Made by a program: the position numbers and the translations under genes | Notes under the pieces: model-generated | Told to the model about the DNA's origin: nothing | Seen by the model: the letters and a program-made list of their open reading frames with translations, nothing else | Databases searched by the model: none | Assembly (NCBI GenBank): GCA_021527695.1 | Contig: JAKFAO010000007.1 | Coordinates: 868,001 to 932,000, forward strand | DNA: 64,000 nucleotides | Direction of reading: 5' to 3' | DNA from: Naematelia aurantialba | Lineage: Eukaryota > Basidiomycota > Tremellomycetes > Tremellales > Naemateliaceae | Shown: positions 41,409-51,100 of the stretch, piece after piece | How the letters are laid out: each line of letters opens with the position of its first letter | How positions within the stretch are numbered: position 1 is the first letter of the stretch

Positions 41409-42737
41409 TCACCGCCCCTGCCACCACCGCCGCTGCCAGACCTTGCTGTCTCCCCCCGAGCCTTTGAACTGGCACTGGTCTGTCGTCAACTTTGGGGCCG
41501 CCCGCTGCCCCTTCTGCCCCTCCTGCCCCGGCCCACCAGGCGTGATCGCCAGTCCACGCTGCGCCCCAAAGAAGTCTGCCGCTGTGCTTGGAAAGTCATC
41601 CGGGCTAGCCAATGCCGAGGTCGACTGCACTTCGCCGTTGATGCGGTCGCGGCTGCCAGAGGCGAGTGCCGACGCAGGCGGTCCTGGATGCCCATTGGAT
41701 GTGGAGTTGGATACTGGTGTCAGAGCGGCAGCAAGGTCCGCGGTGCCAAACGGCTGCTTGTACTGCGTTTGGGAGAACGTCGCAGCAAAGTCTTGGATGA
41801 TGGATACGATCTCGCGCCAGTCGGTCATTTTGCCTGGCCCTAGCAGTCACGCATGAGTGGCCGTACTTGAAAGACGTGGAGGAGACGTACCGTCATCGCC
41901 GCAAGCGAGTTTACCCGTACCTTGTGGTCCAAGGATCAGGTAGTTGAGCTCGTCCTGCGCGATCGCCAGGTGTTTGGCAGTGAATGTGTGCTGGTACATG
42001 TGGGTATTCATGGCGGGGCATAGGATAACCTTGGTCGTTGGCGACAGCGCTCGGAGGACCGACAACTGACGGGTCAGCTGTACAGTACTGCACTCGCTGC
42101 AATGACTGCTAAAGCGCCACTCACGGCTAGATTCTCGGACAAGCCGCCAGCGATCTTGGCTAGAAAATCGGCCGAGCACGGGGCAACAATGACCAGGTCT
42201 GCCCAGCGGCGCAGCTCGATATGTAGGATCGGGTCTCCAACCTTCTTCCAGTCCTAGCATCATCTCAGCAGGCTGTCAGGGAAGTTGGAGAGGGTGGGGG
42301 CACTGACAGACCACTCGTCCGCGTCCTTCCACACCTTTACACCCATCTCCCGCCCGCTCTGGTCTGACATCACAGGCTCCTGAGTTGCCGGATCCAGAGC
42401 TGGCACGCTCAGTGCATCCTGCACCGCCGCATCCACCATTTCCTGCGAGTAGAAATGCAGTGATGGAGGCGTAGCGACAACCTGCACCGATATCCCCGGA
42501 TCCTGGTCGGGTCGTCAGTGGACAAAGAAACGCGCCCGACAGCTTAGAACATGGACGGACCTTGCTCAGTGCTCCGACAATGTCTGGTACTTTGACACTA
42601 GCTACACTGCCCGTGGACATGATGAGGACACGGAAGATGCCATCGCTCCGTTCAGGCCGGTTGTCGGCGCTGACAAATGGATGTCGGGGCTTGTATGGTA
42701 TGCGTGAAGGCCCAGCTAAGGCCGTGTGGTCTTGCAT
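41409..42737 (-). CDS. Phosphopantothenoylcysteine decarboxylase, Hal3/Sis2/Cab3 family
   Basis: Exons in phase: 42561-42737, 42308-42502, 42251 side exon 42125-42253, 41891-42065, 41409-41839; 368 residues. This flavoprotein makes 4'-phosphopantetheine from its cysteine adduct in coenzyme A synthesis. All catalytic landmarks are present: the FMN-binding start RVLIMSTGSVASVKVPDIV, the active-site His in ILHIELRRWADLVIVAPCSA, the substrate clamp PAMNTHMYQH and the catalytic Cys in GKLACGDDGPGKM. In yeast Hal3/Vhs3/Cab3 share these among subunits and also inhibit the phosphatase Ppz1; here one polypeptide carries the full set. The 120-residue tail after TDWREIVSIIQDFA is Ser/Gly-rich, without the long acidic tail of yeast Hal3. 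It diverges from HSP104. Confidence 0.92.
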
Positions 42738-42856
42738 CGTGATGGATTCTTTGTTATCCAGCAGGCTATGCCCGCCCCCTTGCAGAGAGTATTAGGGGTG
42801 TAAGCCGACACTCGTAGTGGATGACAACGACACCCAACACACTCCCATGGCGCAGT

Positions 42857-42872
42857 GAAGAGAGTTCAGGAA
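42857..42872. promoter_or_regulatory. Inverted heat-shock element
   Basis: GAA at 42857-42859, TTC at 42865-42867 and GAA at 42870-42872; the last two form a perfect TTCnnGAA pair. It lies about 235 bp upstream of the HSP104 start. Confidence 0.65.
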
Positions 42873-42880
42873 GATGCCAG

Positions 42881-42890
42881 GTCACGTGAC
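42881..42890. promoter_or_regulatory. Palindromic E-box GTCACGTGAC
   Basis: A 10-bp perfect palindrome around CACGTG in the shared promoter of the Hal3-like gene and HSP104; a typical site for bHLH factors such as Cbf1-like proteins. Confidence 0.55.
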
Positions 42891-42893
42891 AAC

Positions 42894-42918
42894 CTTCTAG
42901 TTGATTCCGGCAACTTCC
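42894..42918 (+). promoter_or_regulatory. Step-type heat-shock element
   Basis: TTC triplets at 42895-42897, 42905-42907 and 42915-42917, exactly 10 bp apart, all on the same strand. This is the nTTCn-5-nTTCn-5-nTTCn step arrangement recognised by Hsf1. It is about 190 bp upstream of the HSP104 ATG. Confidence 0.7.
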
Positions 42919-43103
42919 GGCATGCACCGTCGACTCTCTTAGGGGGGAACCATTCTGACGTCCCATATTAGAGCGATGTGTGCATTCTCCCCTATGCATT
43001 CAACTCTCACAACACGCTGACAGAAAGCTCAAAGTCCTGGCGACGACGCTACAACACCTACCAACACTACTAACACTCACACCGCACACACCCTACGTCC
43101 ACC

Positions 43104-45855
43104 ATGGACAACTTTACCGACAAATCCGCAGAGGCCCTCAAGTCCGCCTTTACCAAGGCGGAAGAGATGGCCAACTCCCAGCTAGCCCCCCTCCACCTCA
43201 TCTCGGTCCTCTATGAGGATCCATCGCTGGCTCCGGGAGGGGCGGAACAGCCCACTCTCCTCAAGGGCGCGCTCGAGGCCATTGGCGCCAACACCACACA
43301 GTTCAACCGGGCCTTGATGTCCCGCTTGAACAAGCTGCCAGTCGTCGAGCCAGCTCCCGACCCTCCCCTCTCCCTCACCAACCAGATGAACGCGGTCATT
43401 CGGAATGCGCAGAAGCTGCAAAAAGAGCAAAACGACCAGTTTGTCGCCATCGATCACCTCATCCTCGCCCTCATCCATGAATCACTAGACATGAAAGAGC
43501 TGCTCAAGCAGGCTGGAGTCGATGGCAAGAAGCTCGAAGAGGAAGTCAAGCGGAAGCGGGGCGGCCGCAAAGCTGATAGCAGAGGGGCAGAGGGGCAATT
43601 TGAAGCTCTGACAAAGTGTAAGTAACCTCGTACTTTGCTACTGGTAAAGCACGTGCTGACTTTCATCAGACTGTACAGACCTCACAGCGCTTGCCGCGCA
43701 AGGCAAAATCGACCCAGTCATTGGTCGAGATAACGAGATTCGACGCGTCATCCGAGTTCTGTCCCGCCGTACCAAAGGCAACCCAGTGCTCATCGGAGAG
43801 CCAGGTGTCGGCAAGACGGCCATCATCGAAGGTCTCGCACAACGAATCGTCGACCGCGATGTGCCAGCATCACTGATCTCCCGGCTCTTGTCGCTCGACA
43901 TGGGCTCCCTCATGGCTGGTGCCAAGTACAAGGGCGAGTACGAGGAACGAGTGAAAGCCGTGCTCGCCGAAGTCGAGAAGTCTGGCGACGAGGGGACGCA
44001 AATCATCCTCTTCATCGACGAGATCCACCTCATCATGGCGGGCAAGGACTCTAGCGGTGGAATGGATGCGGCCAATCTGCTGAAACCCATGCTCGCTCGT
44101 GGCAAGCTCAAGGTGATCGGCGCGACCACGCTCAACGAGTACCGCGAATACATCGAGAAGGACTCTGCATTCGAACGACGTTTCGCCCAGGTCCTGGTCG
44201 AAGAACCCAGTGTCCCAGACACGGTCGCCATCATGCGTGGTATTCGAGAAAAGTACGAGACACACCACGGTGTGCGGATCATGGACTCTGCTCTCGTCCT
44301 GGCTGCCCAACTAGCCAAGCAATACCTTACCTCGAGAAGGCTTCCCGACTCGGCTATCGACCTTCTCGACGAAGCATCGAGTGCCGTCAAGGTTGCTCGT
44401 GAGACCCGTCCGGAAGCGATCGACGAGCTGGAGCGCAAGAAGCTTGGCCTCGAAGTCGAAGTTCACGCGCTAGAGAGAGAAAAGGACGAAGCATCGAAAG
44501 AGAGACTGGAGGCTGCCAAGCGCGCCATTGCCGACGTCGAGGACCAACTCGGACCACTCAAGCGCGAATACGAGAACGAGAAACACCTCGGTGACGAGAT
44601 CCACGAAGTCCGACGTAGAATCGACGAACTCCGAGCAAAGGCCGACGAGGCAGAACGACGCTACGATCTTGCCACGGCCGCTGATATCCGATACCACTCG
44701 ATCCCTCAACGAGAAGCGAAGTTGAGGGAGCTCGAGCAACGCGAGGCAGAACGAGGCGGCGGTCAGCAAGTCACGCCGGAAATGATCGCCGAGGTTGTCG
44801 GTCGCTGGACTGGCATTCCGGTGTCTCGACTCGTCGAAACCGAAAAGGCTAAACTCCTGCGTCTCGAAAAGCTCATCTCCAAGAAGGTCATCGGTCAGCC
44901 AGAAGCCGTGCGGGCCGTGGCCAACGCGATCCGCCTGAACCGTTCTGGTCTATCGAACCAAAACCGACCCATCGCGTCGTTCCTTCTAGTCGGTCCGTCG
45001 GGTACGGGTAAGACATTGCTGGCGAAAACCTTGGCCGGAGTCATGTTCAACAGCGAGGACGCAATGGTCCGTATCGACGGGTCCGAGTATTCGGAAAAAC
45101 ACTCGGTTTCACGACTCATCGGTGCTGCACCCGGGTACATTGGCCACGAGTCCGGTGGTCAGCTGACCGAGGCGGTTCGGCGCAAGCCTTACTCGCTCAT
45201 CCTCATTGACGAGATTGAGAAAGCTGCGAGGGAGTTCCACCAGCTGTTCCTACAGGTGCTCGATGACGGTCGACTTACCGACAACAAGGGCCGCGTCGTC
45301 GACTTCCGCAACACCATCATCATGATGACTTCGAATGTGGGGTCTGCGTGGCTGAATGAAAACCCGAGCGAAGGACCGGTGCGGCCTGAAGTGCGCGAAA
45401 AAGTTCAAGCTTCCATTCGAGCGACCTTCCCGCCCGAGTTCATCAACCGTATCGACGACATCATCTTGTACCGCTCGCTCTCGCGTGCGGACATCCGCAA
45501 AGTCGTGGACGTGCGGCTGCGGGAGATCCAGAAACGGCTCGACGACAACGGCCGCAAGATCAAGCTGGCCGTCGACGAGCCAGCGATCGACTGGCTCGCA
45601 TCTGCCGGCTACTCGCCGAGCTACGGCGCCCGCCCGATGGCGCGGCTCATCCAGACCGAGATCCTCAACCCACTCAGCAAATTGCTGCTCCAGGCGCGGA
45701 TTCGGGATGGCGAAACCGCCCACGTCACGGCTGACGTGCGGAAGAACCGGCTGGTCGTCATCCCGAACCACGAGCAGGAGGTGGCCATGCCCGATGACGA
45801 TGACGACGACGACGAGGAGGATGGGATGGACATCGAGGTGGAAGAGGTCGACTGA
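43104..45855 (+). CDS. HSP104: Heat shock protein 104, AAA+ disaggregase
   Basis: Two exons in phase: 43104-43617 and 43670-45855; 899 residues. Clp-N repeats occupy residues 1-150. The first AAA+ domain has Walker [11 protein letters not shown] and Walker B ILFIDEIH, with the pore loop in [15 protein letters not shown] coiled-coil middle domain spans about 405-520 ([18 protein letters not shown] onward). The second AAA+ domain has [10 protein letters not shown], Walker [11 protein letters not shown], and the pore loop GYIGHESGG. The enzyme threads aggregated proteins out with Hsp70 and Hsp40. The C-terminus is an Asp/Glu run that closes with Glu-Glu-Val-Asp. The promoter has heat-shock elements at 42857-42918 and CCCCT/AGGGG stress-type motifs near 42793 and 42987. 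Confidence 0.97.
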
Positions 45856-46743
45856 GAGGGTGGAGAGTATTCCGGGCACAAGGCAAAGGGCAGCGATGTA
45901 GAGTAGATCAGTGAAGAGAGTTTATAAATGGACAGTAATCCAGGCTGGTAACTTGCACGAACGTAATGTCATTAATGCATGTCGGACGTATCTAACACTC
46001 GGTGTCCTTGATAACTCGCTCCGACCCGGAAAGTGGTGGTCATCCGCCTGTGACGAGAACTTATGGGATGACAACCTTCTAGACCTGATGTGAGACATAT
46101 CAAGGGCGTCACCTGCCGCCAGCAAGGTGAGCGAGTGTTGAGGGTGTTGAAGGAAACCTGTGCCTCCCGTGGCGTGTACGGGTCTGACGGCTGTGGCTTG
46201 CAAAACCATTCGAGGCGTGAACCAAAACGCACGGAGTGGCGAAAAGCAGGTGGAGGCATGACAGGCTCGATCAGTATGTGGCATGATATCAACTGAACAG
46301 CAGTGGTCTCCTTGCCTCTGAGCGCAGTCTCCGTGACGCGGTCACTTATTATACCTAGATGGGGTCTTGAGACGGGACGCCTGTGCCACAAAGTGAGCTG
46401 TCTGGTCTGCTAGAGATAGCCTGGACGATGTGGCTTATGTTGTATGTTGACCCACAGCAGTCCCTTGTCAGCCTACCTGGCATGTTTCATATGTGAGTCC
46501 CAACAAGCTGCTTGCCAGCTCCGACACGCAGTTTGGCACCGCCTTCGGGCACACTTCTTTTGACGATGAGACTGGTCGGTCTGCCGCGGGAGTTCACAGC
46601 ACTCAGTAGCACCAAAGGACGTCTAAACAAGCCCCCTTCTAGTGGAATGATGTATATATACTTGGCGCCCCGTGAAATCGTCCTCTTGGTATCGAACACA
46701 GCATCGTCACGTTCAGAACACCCCTACGCGCAACCTGTGGACC
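45856..46743. other. Intergenic, upstream region of a zinc-cluster-like gene
   Basis: About 890 bp with no gene. A TATATATA box at 46653-46660 lies 84-91 bp before the ATG at 46744. Confidence 0.6.
46653..46660 (+). promoter_or_regulatory. TATA box
   Basis: TATATATA, 84 bp before the ATG at 46744. An in-frame ATG at 46672 is only 12 bp downstream, too close to be the start of translation if this box is used. Confidence 0.6.
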
Positions 46744-47970
46744 ATGCCTGCAGACTTTCTCGAACCGCGTTCCCACTCGCCATTCGCCAAAAGCGGTCTT
46801 TACGCGGCGTCTGGCTCCCAATCGTCGTTATGGTCGGACCCGGACTCAACAGTCGACCCTGACGAACCTGAGGCTCCGGCTTTCTCCATAGACGAGGGGG
46901 GATTCATGGTACCAATGAACGATTCTCTCTCCTCTCGCGACCTGAGTGACGATGAAGTCTGGGATGAAATGGACCTAACTACACCGTATCCGGTAGCAGA
47001 GACTTCAGAAGACTTCCACTCTGGGGGGGAACACGAGCCATCGAGCCCTCAGTATTCTCAGCTTGGAGACGGGTACGGCATGAAGGACTACGGAGACGAT
47101 ACGCCTGGGAACACGCTGAAAGCGTCTAGGCAATTTGAACAGGCACTGCTCGGCGAGGGGCGCGAGGGGCAGAGCAGCAGACATGGTCTTCTCATCACCG
47201 TGTCTGGGCCGAGCGATATCCCGTCAGCACACCCCGAGATTTCACCCAGTGACAGCGGTTTCGGTGCATCGGCCTCCCCACGCGACTTGTCCCCTGCCGA
47301 GTTTGCCGATACCCTTCACTCCGGATTGAGTGCCACGTCTACGCGGGGCTCGAGCTCGACCACCTCCGACATGGGCTCGATGGCGCCTCCGAGCACGGTG
47401 GCCCTGACCAGGAAGGTAGGGAACGACATGGGCCGGATGTGCGAGCAGTGCCGCGGCGGCTATCCGGACTCGTGCCAAGTATCGTTCACCAGCCAGGACG
47501 GCAGGTACTTTGCCACCGCGTGCGAGCGCTGCACGCGACTCGGCTTTTCCGAGGTGTGCCAATACGAGGGAGTGCCATACGAGACGCTGCGGGACGCTAT
47601 GGCTGGGGGTGCCAGGCGTACGAAGACATACCGTGTGAAAGGGATCAACAGATGCCTGGAATGCCTGGACAGCGACACAGAGTCTTGCCAAGGCCGGGCC
47701 AGACGCGGACCAGAGACTGCGGGCGTTTGGAACAACGAAGCATGCTCCTCGTGCACGATACGCAAAATACAGTGCTCGTTTACCAAAGGCAGTGTGGCCA
47801 AGTTTAAGATGGTGGACTCGTCGCTCACCATCAAAGGTCCCCATTTCCAGAGTGGAGATGGCAAGGAGGGGGCATCGTCCAAGCAGACAAGGAACAGACG
47901 GTCTCAACAGGTTGAGAGACACAAGGAACAGGGCCCGAGGCTCAGTCGGCGTCTCAAAAGCTCCAAGTAG
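46744..47970 (+). CDS. Acidic protein with two zinc-cluster-like Cys motifs
   Basis: Intronless, 408 residues from the ATG at 46744 (preferred over 46672 because of the TATA box position). The first 220 residues are acidic, Ser/Pro-rich and disordered. Cluster 1 (about residues 233-273) has spacing C-x2-C-x7-C-x15-C-x2-C-x8-C; cluster 2 (304-344) has C-x2-C-x7-C-x18-C-x2-C-x6-C. A basic tail ends the protein. The layout matches the genes at 1-1472 and 2708-3670: no intron, acidic start, clusters at the C-terminal side. A Zn2Cys6-like regulator is a fair guess, but the loops are longer than in Gal4-type domains and I know no named family with this doubling. Confidence 0.78.
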   Translation: MPADFLEPRSHSPFAKSGLYAASGSQSSLWSDPDSTVDPDEPEAPAFSIDEGGFMVPMNDSLSSRDLSDDEVWDEMDLTTPYPVAETSEDFHSGGEHEPSSPQYSQLGDGYGMKDYGDDTPGNTLKASRQFEQALLGEGREGQSSRHGLLITVSGPSDIPSAHPEISPSDSGFGASASPRDLSPAEFADTLHSGLSATSTRGSSSTTSDMGSMAPPSTVALTRKVGNDMGRMCEQCRGGYPDSCQVSFTSQDGRYFATACERCTRLGFSEVCQYEGVPYETLRDAMAGGARRTKTYRVKGINRCLECLDSDTESCQGRARRGPETAGVWNNEACSSCTIRKIQCSFTKGSVAKFKMVDSSLTIKGPHFQSGDGKEGASSKQTRNRRSQQVERHKEQGPRLSRRLKSSK

Positions 47971-48135
47971 CCAACATGCACCGCACTGCCCTCTGTCTCC
48001 AGTCCTGTTTCTCATTCTGACTGGATGACCCTTCACATCGACACATTGTACATTAAGACATCGAAGGTGATAGATCGCCGTCCTGAGATTCCGTAACTTC
48101 CCGTTCCACATCATTGACAAAGTCCCGTCTATCCA

Positions 48136-51100
48136 TTACCACTGAGGCATCCAGCCAATGACATATCCTGAATCGAGTCAGTCAAGCAGTCTCCGCTTTC
48201 TCTTCCACCCTCGTAACTGACCTTGTGAGAGATTCCCCAGGTCCGTAGCTTCTTCAATCAGCTCCTGCACCTGTTTCTTCACGGGCAGCGGCGCCTCGCT
48301 GCCACCGTGGTATCCCGCAAGCTTCCGTTCGATCTGCGCAAGCACCGCCAGAGCCTTGCGGTTCGTCATGCCCGAACCCCCAACTTTGGCCATGTACGAA
48401 TCCGTGTCTATGCGATTCGGTATCAAGCTGTTTTCGATGCGGTTGAACACATCGGAATCCCCCTGTATGCCGGCACGGACAGGTGCCACCGACTGCGGAA
48501 CCTGGGCAGGCGGGGCTCGCTGTAGCGCGTGGTGAGACAGAGCTGACTGTCTCGTAACGGAGTCTATGCCTGATCAGCCGAAGGCAGGCATAACAAAATC
48601 GTCGAGGACCCACTGCTTCCTCCTGCAGTGTGCTCTGATGGCATCGCGTTCACCTGCTCTGATCAGACGAGTTCTTCGCACAAATGAGAAATACCTACCG
48701 TCCAAGAAAGAAGTGGATCGTACAGGAATGCTTCCAGCATGGCCAGCAACGTGCTCCGCGACTCTCGCAAGACTTTCATTGTCACGATGGAAGCCTGCTT
48801 GAAGCTGCCTCGGGAGCCGGGCACCGCATGGCCCTTGAAGCAAGCAAGCTCAAACGAGTTGGTCATCATTCGCGTCAGGCGGAACGGGACTTTCTCCGGG
48901 AGGAAGGAGCGTTCTTGCGCCACGCCGAAGAGCTAGGCGTAGGATTAGCACCATTCTCTCCTCGACCATCTCTCTCACATCACCAAAATCGATATGCAGA
49001 GCCCCCCATGTCAGCTGATCGACCAGAATGTTGCTCAGGTGTCGATCGCCTAGCCCAATGATGTGCCCCACAAAGCTGCCAACACCAAGCGTGCGTGCGA
49101 AGTTGGTGCGCCGTCGAATCCAAATCTCAGTCGACGGACTTCTTTGCCAAAGAACATCCTTCAGATCACCTTTGGCTGTCAGCTCCCGCGGGTCGATCAA
49201 ATCAGGTCCTCACTCTGCTTGGAATGCGCGAGAGCCGCCTTGAGGCGTTCTAATTTGACCGCATTGGGGAGCCTGTCGTATCGATCCATCTCTGCTGGGG
49301 GATCGAGACGATGACGCCCATTGTTCCGATCAAAAGTCTCTGGATCATACTATATCCAAGTCAGCTTTGCCTCCCAGCAGAGGGCCAACACTCACTCCAA
49401 GCAAGGAAGCAAGTTCCTTGTTGGTCAAGTTGTTTGTTTTGTCCTTCTCGCGATTAGCGGTGATCATTGATTGCAGCCTATGGAGTCTCAGCTTGCAGCA
49501 CGAAGATAACAAATCAGCTGACTGTTGCGTATTTGGCACCCATGACAACAGCCCGGCCGAGGGTGATAGCGGGATGACCTGATACGGGAGGAGGTGTAGG
49601 TTTCGGCTGAATGCTTCAGGCTCATGATTGAGCAGGGTATTGATAAGCGTGAACAGTTGCATGATCCGCTCATCGCCACGCAGGTCCTCATTGCCTGCGT
49701 TGTTAGGGTGATCCTGTCTGAAGCTGTCCACTCACCTTTGAGGAGGAAGGTAAAGTCGTCAGTATGCGAGCGAATCACAAGCTTTCGTGGAAGTTGTTTT
49801 GAAGACAGAATATCAACGGCAGGCTGGAAAGAGTCGATGAAAGCCTGATCGTCTAGCTTCATGTTCGGGTCGTACTGCCCTGTATGATGTTAGGCATTGT
49901 CCAGTACATCTCACATACCTGGTACGGTCAGGATACAGTCTCTCAGCGACAACAGCTTTGGTGCAGCGCTGGCCAGCTGTAGCTTGGATCCGGGCAGACG
50001 CCATTGATTCAGCTGGGCGTCGATCTCGCCAAACAGCTGATAACATCGTCAATTTGACGCGACTTCCACGCCACCGGATACTCACGCGGTACAGGTCGGT
50101 GTAGACTGAATTGACGATGGACACTTGTCTGGTGGATCGATAACTCAGCAGTTGCGCGTCAATCTGGAGGAGCTGTTTGCCAAATTGCTGGAAAAATTGC
50201 TCCTCATCCGGGGTCTCTGGCTCCTGACATGTCAGCTCGTACAAGAACGGATGCTCACGCGAAGTTTCGCAGTCTCATCCTTCCATAATCCTGGCATTTC
50301 GGCCCAGGCGACTTCCATGATATCTTGTCTAGGCAGGCATCGGTCTATAATGTTACGCCACCTGCACAATCAGCTTACGATAAACCTATGTATCGTGTAC
50401 GAACTTTTCCATCCAAGATATCGATGTCCTGATGAGTTCTTTGCCGACCATCTCAGCTTGATTGACCAGTCGGGTTCCCTCCGGCATCGTGCAGATGTAG
50501 TTCATGATCATTCTTGCAGCTTCCTGATGCTCCACCTTTCTTGTCTGACTAGCTGTCAATAGTGGCCAAATGATCGCATGAGGGTATTGTGAAGCGATAT
50601 TCTTTAACAAGTCTATCAAGACACCTTGCAAATTCTTGTGCTGTGTCCCGAGTCGAGCGATCAGCTGTGGGATAGCCATCAGCCATCGATTGATGGAGGT
50701 GGCTGCCAGTTGCGCTTCGACCTCGATCAGGACTGATTCCGATTCACCGTACCGGAACCACAAGGTGACCAGTCGAAGAATCGCTTTGATCAACTTTTCA
50801 GGTGTTTCCAAAGACCGAATAGCTTGGAACAGACCACGCATGGCCGGCACAACTGGGACATTAGCTGCTCTCGAGCTTCCCTTTATGGAGTCGCCTACCG
50901 TAGCTATTGACTGCAAGTTTGTCAGACCTATGATAGCCATTGGCTTCGAAGATGTTCATTGCCGCTTGCGCCAAAGAGTAGGACGCATTATACCTGAGTG
51001 GTCAGCATAAATTCCAGTGAAGGTACTCACCAAGTATCGTCCAACTTGTTTGCAAGCGAGTAATACCGATAAACCTCGCATTCTGGATCCTGCAACCAAT

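Noticed and set aside
46672..46743. In-frame upstream ATG extending the zinc-cluster-like protein by 24 residues
   Set aside because: It lies 12 bp after the TATATATA box, so it would fall before or at the transcript start. The ATG at 46744 is at a normal distance.
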